Part shown: positions 7,499 through 14,543 of the stretch, piece by piece
Layout: each line of letters starts with the position of its first letter
Numbering within the stretch: the first letter of the stretch is position 1
DNA from: Rhizorhabdus phycosphaerae
GTDB lineage: Bacteria > Pseudomonadota > Alphaproteobacteria > Sphingomonadales > Sphingomonadaceae
Length of the DNA stretch: 64,000 nt
Assembly: GCF_011044255.1 (NCBI RefSeq)
Contig: NZ_CP049107.1
Coordinates: forward strand, 930,001-994,000
Reading direction: 5' to 3'
Position numbers and translations under genes: made by a program
The notes under the pieces: model-generated
Seen by the model: only the letters and a program-made list of their open reading frames with translations
Databases searched by the model: none
Told to the model about the DNA's origin: nothing

Positions 7499-9587
7499 GA
7501 TTGGCCTCTACCTGAGCGCGCTCGGTCCAGAGCGTGCGGAGTTGTTTGCGGGAAATGAGATCGAGCTGGTCGCTGCGATGGGGAGAGCCGGGCTGGCTGC
7601 TGTTGCCATAGCTCATCACGCCCATCGCCTTGGGCTTCTGTCCGAATTCGATCAGGGCGACCCAGGTTTCGCCGGCCGTGGGCGTGCGGCGGCCGTTGCG
7701 CAGAGGCCCCCATGTGATCGTGCGGAACAGGCCGAGATTGCCGAAGCCGCCATTGCCCGGCCGGTCGACATCGCCGATCGCGAAGCGCGAGACCTCACCG
7801 AAGGGACGGTCGAGCGCACCGAATTGGGCGATGGTGGTGTCGGCTGCCTGCCGCAGCAGAAGCAGTGCCTTCGCCACGTCACCGACCCCGCTGGGCGTAT
7901 CGATCGGCGATTGCGCGTCCCAGCGCCGGGCGAAGGATGCGTCATCGGTGAAGCGGGATCCCATGAAGAGCCGCGCCCAGCTCTCGAACAGCAGGGCCCC
8001 CCGCGAGTCCGCCTCGAAACGGCCATCCCATGCGGCCAGCACCGCGCCCGCGCTCCGTACCATTGGATCGGAAGAGGCCAGCGCGGCGGGAAGCATGTCC
8101 GGCAGGACCCGCCCGGCGAGCAGCGCAGTCGTATCGTGCTTGCGCGCCAGCAACTGGTCGAAGGTCAGCCGGTCGGTACCGAGCAGCTGGCGCACCGACA
8201 TCTGCGCGCGCAGCGACATCGGCCCCGGCGGCGCGACATAAGCAGGGAAGTCGGTCGCGCGGTAAGGCTGCGGCCAGGTCGGCGTCCATGGCGGGTCGTT
8301 CGCATTCTGGACGAAGCCGCTCGGCGGATCGATCACCTTCGGCAGGTCATCATAGCCATGGACGGCGGTGACAAGGTCCGCGGAATCGTCACCCGGCACC
8401 GGCCGCGACCAGTCGGCGAAACTGCCCTTACGCCGCCGGGGCAATATGCCGTTGTCCATGTACAGGATGTGCCCGTCGCGATCGGCATAGACGATGTTGA
8501 ACATCGGGATCTGCATCCGGCGCAGGATCGAGACGAACTCATCCAGGCCCGATGCCCGCGCCATGTCGAAATACTGCTGGAGCATGCCAGGCCGATCAAG
8601 GCCCGCGACATGGACCGCCACGGTGTCGCCGTCGGCCGTTTCGAAAACGGGACCGTGGACGGTCGAGCGGATCGTCAGCCGCTCACTCCGCAACTGCCCG
8701 TCCGGCTCGCGCACGAGCAGTTCGCGTGTGCGCAGGTCGAACGGACGGACCTTGCCGTCGAGCACATAGCCCCCATCCTGCAGCGTCAGCCGATAGGTCG
8801 TCGAGCCGAGGATGGTGTTGACCGTGTTGGTGAAGCCGATCTTGTCGGTAAAGGCAAAGCGGATGATCGGCAGCCCGACCTGCGTGGCGCCATAGATCGA
8901 GAAACCCGGCGCGCTGATCTGCGCCTCATAATAGGTATATTGCCCCGGCGCCCAGGGCAGGTGCGGATTGGCGAGCAGCATCGCGTTGCCGCTGGCCGAG
9001 CGCGACGGTGCGACCGCCCAGGCGTTGGAGCCGCCAGCCGGCTCCTCCCCCAGCGTCTTTTGCCGTGACGCGATGTAGACATAGTTCACGAGCCGCAGCG
9101 CGTGCGCGATCACGTCGGTGCCAGTGACCGGCAGCACGCGTCGTACTTCGGGATCCAGGGCCTGGGGATTGGCTGCGGCATAATCGTTGATGCCCGCAGC
9201 GAATGCGTCGAGATCCGCGCGGAAACCGGGCGTCTGCAACCGGTACCATTCGGCCGCCCGCTCCGCTATGCCATGAGAGAGAGTCCAGCGATCGTCGGCG
9301 AGATGCTCGGCCCCCCAATATTCGGCGCCGCGCCCCCGCGCGAGGCCATAGAGTCGCAGAATCACATTGCCGTGGCTGTGCGCCTGCGCCCATCCGAAGC
9401 CGCGAAAGGCGTCTGCCTCGCTCTTCGCATAGACATGCGGCACGCCGTAGCGGTCCCAGAGGATTTCCCCATGGCGTTCCGCGGCATGAGCGACGTCGCC
9501 GAGGGCCGCGCAAAGGATGATACTGATTCCGCGAATAAAATTGGCTGTTATACTTGCTCGATGCTTGGCCATGTCACGCCGGATCAT
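7476..9587 (-). CDS. Penicillin acylase family N-terminal-nucleophile amidohydrolase, secreted
   Basis: A 703-residue Ntn hydrolase of the penicillin/AHL acylase family (PF01804). A Sec signal peptide ends near AHA (about residue 35). The alpha-chain region carries DRYGVPHVYA and FGWAQAHS. The catalytic Ser, which becomes the new beta-chain N terminus after self-cleavage, is Ser187 in GGSNAWAV. Downstream are NPHLPW and the beta-chain core with NANDPPW and RAQM. The ATG at 9587 has AGAGGA 7 nt upstream. Family members cleave amide bonds of beta-lactams, N-acyl-homoserine lactones or acylated aromatic amines; which one applies here is unknown. It heads the operon with the RND pump. Inference: it may free an amine for the nearby amine oxidases, or degrade a toxic or signalling amide. 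Confidence 0.92.
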   Translation of the reverse strand: MIRRDMAKHRASITANFIRGISIILCAALGDVAHAAERHGEILWDRYGVPHVYAKSEADAFRGFGWAQAHSHGNVILRLYGLARGRGAEYWGAEHLADDRWTLSHGIAERAAEWYRLQTPGFRADLDAFAAGINDYAAANPQALDPEVRRVLPVTGTDVIAHALRLVNYVYIASRQKTLGEEPAGGSNAWAVAPSRSASGNAMLLANPHLPWAPGQYTYYEAQISAPGFSIYGATQVGLPIIRFAFTDKIGFTNTVNTILGSTTYRLTLQDGGYVLDGKVRPFDLRTRELLVREPDGQLRSERLTIRSTVHGPVFETADGDTVAVHVAGLDRPGMLQQYFDMARASGLDEFVSILRRMQIPMFNIVYADRDGHILYMDNGILPRRRKGSFADWSRPVPGDDSADLVTAVHGYDDLPKVIDPPSGFVQNANDPPWTPTWPQPYRATDFPAYVAPPGPMSLRAQMSVRQLLGTDRLTFDQLLARKHDTTALLAGRVLPDMLPAALASSDPMVRSAGAVLAAWDGRFEADSRGALLFESWARLFMGSRFTDDASFARRWDAQSPIDTPSGVGDVAKALLLLRQAADTTIAQFGALDRPFGEVSRFAIGDVDRPGNGGFGNLGLFRTITWGPLRNGRRTPTAGETWVALIEFGQKPKAMGVMSYGNSSQPGSPHRSDQLDLISRKQLRTLWTERAQVEANLEARTDY

Positions 9588-9862
9588 GCGTCAGTCCTCT
9601 GCAATGCAGCATGAAACGCCCGGTAATTACCGAAAAAAATGGCGGATTTCTGCGGCGCAGCAACGTATTCGCCTTGTTCGGCGAGGGCGACGGACTTATG
9701 TGCGACCCAAGCGCATCTAGAACGCTTTACAGGTGTGATGCTGCGGAGATGGGCCCGTTCGTCGAAGCCCGAACCGTTCGGCAAAGACCTGATGCGATAT
9801 CGATCGTAGATAAAAATAAAGTAATTACAAAAAGATAAATGTCGTTTGCAGGAGTATTTGCT
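9588..9862. promoter_or_regulatory. Divergent intergenic region, acylase operon / urcA-like gene
   Basis: A 275-bp gene-free region between divergent genes. The part at 9785-9840 is strikingly AT-rich (runs such as ATAAAAATAAAG) against the 65% GC background, as expected for the promoter of the rightward gene. No unambiguous -35/-10 pair can be assigned by eye. Confidence 0.4.
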
Positions 9863-10171
9863 ATGAAGAACTTGGTTGTCGCACTGTCGGCGGCTTGCCT
9901 TCTGGCGCTGCCCGCCGCCGTTTCGGCCGAGGGCCGTCAGCCGGTGTCGTTCAAGACGTCGGTCGAAGGTGTCAATCTGCTCGATCCCGTCGCCGTCGAA
10001 CAGTTCCGGAACCGCATGACGCGCGAAATCGCCGCCATGTGCGAGCCGGAAGATCGCGTCGGCGGCGATGGTCAGCCCGATTGGCGCTGCCGTCGCGAGA
10101 TGAACGCCAGCCTCGACGCGGCGCTCCGCACCGCAGCCGAGAATAACTCGGTGCGCGTCGCCGCGAACTGA
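9863..10171 (+). CDS. UrcA-family small secreted protein
   Basis: A 102-residue protein with a clean Sec signal peptide (MKNLVVALSAACLLALPA... ending VSAEG). The mature part has VSFKTSVEGVNLLDP, two Cys residues and a helical C terminus, the layout of the UrcA family found mainly in sphingomonads and Caulobacterales. An earlier in-frame ATG at 9839 exists, but AGGAG lies 8 nt before the ATG at 9863, which also gives the proper signal peptide. The function of UrcA proteins is not known. It is a monocistronic gene followed by a strong hairpin. Confidence 0.75.
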   Translation: MKNLVVALSAACLLALPAAVSAEGRQPVSFKTSVEGVNLLDPVAVEQFRNRMTREIAAMCEPEDRVGGDGQPDWRCRREMNASLDAALRTAAENNSVRVAAN

Positions 10172-10207
10172 GGCCACCGTCCGGCGACGGACGGGCCCAA
10201 GCCTTGC

Positions 10208-10243
10208 GAACGACCTCCGATACCCGCGTATCGGAGGTCGTTC
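10208..10243. terminator. Strong bidirectional hairpin between convergent genes
   Basis: A perfect 16-bp inverted repeat (10208-10223 with 10228-10243) with the 4-nt loop CCGC. It lies between the urcA-like stop (10171) and the stop of amine oxidase 2 (10303) on the opposite strand. There is only a poor T-run, but the position between converging genes fits a shared transcription terminator. Confidence 0.75.
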
Positions 10244-10302
10244 TGCGTTTGCGGGTCCCCCTCCCGCAAAATGGACGCTTGATGCGGCGCGCATCCCCGA
10301 TC

Positions 10303-11892
10303 CTAGGCAGCCAGGGCCCGCTGGTGCAGCCGGGTGATGGCGTCGATCGAGGACAGCAGCGCTCCCTCCTGCCAGCAGCCATAATAAGAGGCATGTTCAC
10401 CAGCGAGGGCGATGCGGCCGTCTAGCGCGACGAGATTCTGGTAATGCTCCTTGCGCGTCGCCTCGGTCCAGGTGGCGCAGCATCCGAGTATCCAGGGCTG
10501 GCGCGCCCAGGCGAAGGAGGCGCCGTTCATATACTCCTTGCGAATTTCCGGGTGGAACAGCGAGCCCTGTTCAAGCGCCGCTTCGATGCGCTGCTCATGC
10601 GTCATGCCCGCGATCATGAACCCGCCCGGGCCGCCCGACAGGGAGGTGAGCATGCCCGGAGCATCGCGGAAGAAATCGAAATTGGGATAGGACAGCGTCC
10701 CGATCGACGGATGATCCGAAAAGCTGTGCCCGCCATAGATGGAGTAGTCCTCCTCCCAGAAGCGGCGGCGCATCTCGAGGCCCATCTTGGCCGAGCTCGA
10801 ATAGGGCAGCGCCTTGATGGCCGCCTTCTTGGCATCGCTGATCTGGATGTCCATCTGGTTGAGGATGCTGGTCGGCAGCGTGCACACGCACCAGTCGGCC
10901 TTGGCCTCGCCCTTCTGCCCGGTCCTGGCATCTTCCCAGGCGACGCTGACGCCCTTGGGGCTTTGGGCGATCTTCACGACCTTCGTGTTGTAGCGGATCA
11001 TCTGGCCCAGCTGCTGGGCGAAGGCCTTGCCGATCATGTCCATGCCGCCCTTGGGCTGGAACATGGTCGTCTGCATCACATAGTTGAAATAGAAGCCCAT
11101 CTGGGACCAGACCTTCGAGGAGAGCACGTCTCCCAAGGCGTTGACCTTCGACGGGGTCGGAGCACCGCCGACGCCGCCACCGGGCGCCCGGTCATAGCCA
11201 CGCTGGGCCGACACCGCGATGCTGCTGTCATAGGCGAGGTCGGCATTGAGCACGCCCCATTCGCGCATCGCCTGGAGCAGCTTCTCCTTGTCTTCCTTGC
11301 CCAGCGTCGTGTCGAGCGCGCCCGCATTGAGCGACTTGGACAGCAATTCCGAGACATGGCCCTTGAAGTCGACAGCAAGCTCGCGATAGCGCTGCGGCTT
11401 GCCGCCAAAGGCATCCTTGCGATGAACGAACACATTGTGGTTCATCTGAATGAACGGTTCGAGCTCGACCCCGAAAGCCTTGCAATAATGGAGGATGGTC
11501 CGGTGGTGGTGCGGGATGCGCCACGGGCCCGGGTTGAGATAATTGCCCGGTGCGAAATTGACCGACTGGGTGGCGCCACCCACTTCGACGATCTTGTCAC
11601 CACCGCGCACCGTATAGTTCCGGCCCCCGGGTCGATCCTGATATTCGAGCAGCTGGACCTTGTAGCCGGCCTTGGACAGCTCATAGGCGGCGACCAGCCC
11701 CGCCAGGCCCGCGCCCAGTACCACCACCGACGCGCCGGGGCGAGCGCCGGTCAGCTTGGGCGGCCCGCCGAACTGCGTCTCGGCCGCATGACCCAACGCC
11801 GTCATGGCCTGATACATCGCCATGCCCCCGCCGACGCGGCCGATCATCGTCAGCCATTCCCGGCGCGTCTGCGGCGCCATGTCGTTGAGCAT
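10303..11892 (-). CDS. Tat-exported flavin amine oxidase/dehydrogenase, paralogue 2
   Basis: A 529-residue PF01593 flavoenzyme. The leader TRREWLTMIGRVGG (RR at residues 10-11) followed by GHAAE looks like a Tat signal. The GxGxxG motif GAGLAG is at residues 60-65, RPGGRN follows, and LAGEHAS is near the C terminus. It is very similar to paralogue 3 (GPPKL, NPGPWRIPHHH and FQPKGGMDMIGK are shared), so the two look like a recent tandem duplication. The ATG at 11892 has AAGGGGGAT upstream. It lies 30 bp after the cytochrome c gene and is the last gene of the receptor-RidA-oxidase-cytochrome-oxidase string, ending at the 10208 hairpin. The substrate is unknown. Confidence 0.9.
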   Translation of the reverse strand: MLNDMAPQTRREWLTMIGRVGGGMAMYQAMTALGHAAETQFGGPPKLTGARPGASVVVLGAGLAGLVAAYELSKAGYKVQLLEYQDRPGGRNYTVRGGDKIVEVGGATQSVNFAPGNYLNPGPWRIPHHHRTILHYCKAFGVELEPFIQMNHNVFVHRKDAFGGKPQRYRELAVDFKGHVSELLSKSLNAGALDTTLGKEDKEKLLQAMREWGVLNADLAYDSSIAVSAQRGYDRAPGGGVGGAPTPSKVNALGDVLSSKVWSQMGFYFNYVMQTTMFQPKGGMDMIGKAFAQQLGQMIRYNTKVVKIAQSPKGVSVAWEDARTGQKGEAKADWCVCTLPTSILNQMDIQISDAKKAAIKALPYSSSAKMGLEMRRRFWEEDYSIYGGHSFSDHPSIGTLSYPNFDFFRDAPGMLTSLSGGPGGFMIAGMTHEQRIEAALEQGSLFHPEIRKEYMNGASFAWARQPWILGCCATWTEATRKEHYQNLVALDGRIALAGEHASYYGCWQEGALLSSIDAITRLHQRALAA

Positions 11893-11922
11893 CGGCCGAT
11901 CCCCCTTGGTACTCTCTCGAAA

Positions 11923-12366
11923 TCAGTTGCAGGTGGTACAGTCGGGAGCGGATCCCGGATTGCCGGCGCCTACCCGCTTCACGTCCTCGACCGTGACCGG
12001 ATCGGGATAGTTATTGAAATGGCTGCGGATATAGGTTGCGACCGCAGCCATCTGCTCGGGCGTCAGCATGTCGGTGAACCAGGGCATCCCGCCCCGCCCC
12101 TTCAGCAGCAGGGTGATCGGATAATCCTTGTCCTTGAGCTTCGGATTGTTCGCGAGCGCCGGAATCGCCGCGCCCGCGCCGCCGCCGCCCTTGGCGTCGG
12201 CCATGTGGCAGGCCTGGCAGATCTGCTCGTAGACGAGCTTGCCTTCGTTCGCGACCTGCACCGCGCTGACGCCGCCCGCAGAGTCCTGCGCAGAAGCCGA
12301 TGCCGTGGCGACCAACGCGACGACAGCGCCCGCCGCAGCCACCAGCAACGACCGCTCCAGCCTCAT
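11923..12366 (-). CDS. Periplasmic class I cytochrome c (amine-oxidase partner 2)
   Basis: A 147-residue c-type cytochrome with a Sec signal peptide (cleavage near ASASAQ) and one haem motif CQACH (Cys50, Cys53, His54). The candidate Met ligand is in the GGMPWF segment. The start overlaps the stop of amine oxidase 3 by 4 bp (ATGA), showing translational coupling. An oddity is an extra C-terminal tail with a second Cys pair (CTTC), not part of a haem motif because no His follows. It is closely related to the cytochrome at 1016-1444 (both have ALA-NPKL followed by YP). It is the probable electron acceptor for one or both flanking oxidases. Confidence 0.94.
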   Translation of the reverse strand: MRLERSLLVAAAGAVVALVATASASAQDSAGGVSAVQVANEGKLVYEQICQACHMADAKGGGGAGAAIPALANNPKLKDKDYPITLLLKGRGGMPWFTDMLTPEQMAAVATYIRSHFNNYPDPVTVEDVKRVGAGNPGSAPDCTTCN

Positions 12367-13955
12367 GCGGCGAGTGCCTTCTGGTGCAGCCGCTCAATCG
12401 CATCGAGCGCGGAGAGCAGCGAGCCCTCCATCCAGCCGCCATAATAGGTCGCATGCTCACCGGCGAGGACGATGCGGCCGTCGAGCGCGACCAGATTCTG
12501 GTAATGCGCCGCCCGGCTTTCTTCGGTCCAGCGCGAGGTACAGCCGAGGATCCAGGGCTGGCGACTCCATGCGAAGGATACGCCGCTCGCATATTCCTTC
12601 CGATATTCGGCAGGGTGGAAGACCGATCCCTGCGCCAGCGCCGCCTCGATCCGTTGCTCGGGCGTCATGCCCGTCAGTTGCAGCGCGCCGGCATTGCTGG
12701 CGAAAGCGCCCACGAGCACCGCCGGGCCATCCTGGAAGAAATTGTTGTTCGGGTAGGACACCAGCCCGATCGCCTGATCGGTGAAGCTGTGCCCGCCATA
12801 GATGGAATAATCTTCTTCCCAGAAGCGACGGCGCATCTCGAGACCGATCTTGAGCTGGCCGTTATACGGCACGGCGCGGATCGCGGCCTTCATCTTTGGC
12901 CCGACCTGCACGTCGAGCTGACTCAGGACCGGCAGCGGGATCGTGCAGACGCACCAATCGGCCTTGGTATCGCTCACCTGCCCGGTCTTCAGGTCTTCCC
13001 AGCTGACGGTGACGCCCTTGGCGCTCTGAGCAACCTTGGTCACCTTGGCATTATAGCGGATCATATTGCCAAGCTGCTTGGCAAAGCCCTTGCCGATCAT
13101 GTCCATGCCGCCCTTGGGCTGGAACATGGTCGTCTGCATCACATAGTTGAAATAGAAGCCCATCTGCGTCCACACATTGGACGCGAGGACATCGCTCAGA
13201 CCATTGACCTTGGAAGGCGTCGGAGCGCCGCCAACCCCACCACCCGGCGGCTGGTCATAGCCACGCTGGCCCGACACCTTGAGGCTGCTGGTGTAGGCCA
13301 GCTTGTCGTCGAGCACGCCCCATTCGCGCATCGCCAGGAGGAGCTTCTCCTTGTCCTCCTTGCTTACCTTGTCGTCGAGCGCACCCGCGTTGAGCGACTT
13401 TGACAGCAGTTCCGAGACATGGCCCTTGAAGTCGACCGCCAGCTCCTTGTAGCGCTGCGGCTTGCCGCCGAAGGCGCTGGTCCGGTGGACGAACACATTG
13501 TGGTTCATCTGGACGAACGGCTCGAGCTCCACCCCGAACGCCTTGCAATAATGCAGCAGCGTCCGGTGATGGTGCGGAATGCGCCACGGACCAGGGTTCA
13601 GATAATTGCCGGCCGAGAAGGTGCAGGTCTGTTCCGATCCGCCGACCTCGACCACCTTGTCGCCGCCGCGCACCGAATAATTCCGGCCGCCGGGCCGGTC
13701 CTGATATTCGAGGATCTGGACCTTGTAGCCGGCTTTTGCCAGTTCGTAAGCGGCCAGCATGCCCGCAAGGCCGGCACCCAGCACCACCACCGACGCCCCC
13801 GGCCGCGCTCCGCTGAGTTTCGGCGGCCCCTTGAACTGGGTCTCTGCGGCATGCCCCAGAGCCGTCATCGCCTGGTACAGCGCAACACCGCCCCCCATCC
13901 GGCCGATCATGGTCAGGAGATCGCGGCGCGAGGGTCCGGAAGAAGTGTCTGTCAT
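12363..13955 (-). CDS. Tat-exported flavin amine oxidase/dehydrogenase, paralogue 3
   Basis: A 530-residue PF01593 flavoenzyme. SRRDLLTMIGRMGG (RR at 10-11) and GHAAE form a Tat-type leader. The dinucleotide motif GAGLAG, RPGGRN and the C-terminal LAGEHATYYGGW are all present. It is most similar to paralogue 2. It is coupled to the cytochrome c gene by a 4-bp overlap and lies 36 bp after the RidA-like gene, so product imine and imine hydrolase would be made together. By analogy to NicA2 and pseudooxynicotine oxidase it should oxidise a C-N bond and pass electrons to cytochrome c; oxygen as acceptor cannot be ruled out from sequence. Confidence 0.91.
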   Translation of the reverse strand: MTDTSSGPSRRDLLTMIGRMGGGVALYQAMTALGHAAETQFKGPPKLSGARPGASVVVLGAGLAGMLAAYELAKAGYKVQILEYQDRPGGRNYSVRGGDKVVEVGGSEQTCTFSAGNYLNPGPWRIPHHHRTLLHYCKAFGVELEPFVQMNHNVFVHRTSAFGGKPQRYKELAVDFKGHVSELLSKSLNAGALDDKVSKEDKEKLLLAMREWGVLDDKLAYTSSLKVSGQRGYDQPPGGGVGGAPTPSKVNGLSDVLASNVWTQMGFYFNYVMQTTMFQPKGGMDMIGKGFAKQLGNMIRYNAKVTKVAQSAKGVTVSWEDLKTGQVSDTKADWCVCTIPLPVLSQLDVQVGPKMKAAIRAVPYNGQLKIGLEMRRRFWEEDYSIYGGHSFTDQAIGLVSYPNNNFFQDGPAVLVGAFASNAGALQLTGMTPEQRIEAALAQGSVFHPAEYRKEYASGVSFAWSRQPWILGCTSRWTEESRAAHYQNLVALDGRIVLAGEHATYYGGWMEGSLLSALDAIERLHQKALAA

Positions 13956-13991
13956 CGAACTACCTTTTCGGGCGGAGCCGGGGAGCAGGGA

Positions 13992-14474
13992 TCAGGGCGC
14001 CTTGGCGGCAATCGCCTCGATCTCGACGAGCGTGGTGGGTCGGCCGAGCGCGGCGACCTGCACGGTCGAGCGGGTCGGCTTGTTGGGCTGCTCGGGCGTT
14101 CCGAAGAAGGTCTTGAACACCTCGTTCATGGCCGGCGCGTCCATCCGCCCTTCCCGCTCGGGAACGCCGACCAGAAACACGGTCATCTTGACGATGTCGC
14201 CCATGCCGAGGCCGAGCTTTTCCAGCTGCGCCTTCATCTTGGTGAGGATCGACAGCGTCTGCGCCTTGGTGTCGCCGAACTCCTCGGGCTTGGCCGGGTC
14301 GACCGGAGAGGCCGTGCTGCCGGAGAGGAAGTAGAGCTTGGTGCCCGGCGGCACCATCGCGCTGCTCGCGATCACCGCCGTCGGATTGGCGGAGGTCCGC
14401 TCGATCTGGGCTTGCGCGCCCGAGGCCCCAAGGGCCAGGGCGATGGCGGCGGTCATGGCGATCGTGCGGATCAT
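13992..14474 (-). CDS. RidA-family (enamine/imine deaminase) protein with signal peptide, copy 1
   Basis: A 160-residue YjgF/YER057c/UK114 (RidA) fold protein with an added Sec signal peptide (residues 1 to about 22, ending AQAQ). The family's catalytic Arg is in PTRSTVQV, followed by the conserved C-terminal VEIEAIA. The ATG at 14474 has AGGAG 7 nt upstream. Classical RidA hydrolyses reactive imines and enamines in the cytosol; the export signal places this one in the periplasm. It sits between the TonB receptor and amine oxidase 3, which fits hydrolysis of the imine made by the oxidase. That role is inferred. Confidence 0.88.
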   Translation of the reverse strand: MIRTIAMTAAIALALGASGAQAQIERTSANPTAVIASSAMVPPGTKLYFLSGSTASPVDPAKPEEFGDTKAQTLSILTKMKAQLEKLGLGMGDIVKMTVFLVGVPEREGRMDAPAMNEVFKTFFGTPEQPNKPTRSTVQVAALGRPTTLVEIEAIAAKAP

Positions 14475-14543
14475 GGCATGTCTCCTGTGGATGTCGTTGA
14501 GGGGCGGAGGGAGCGCGGGGATTAGGCGCCCCCTCCTAAGCGA

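Noticed and set aside
10444-12444. 666-codon plus-strand frame opposite amine oxidase 2 and the cytochrome
   Set aside because: It spans two real minus-strand genes and their junction, with no domain signature.
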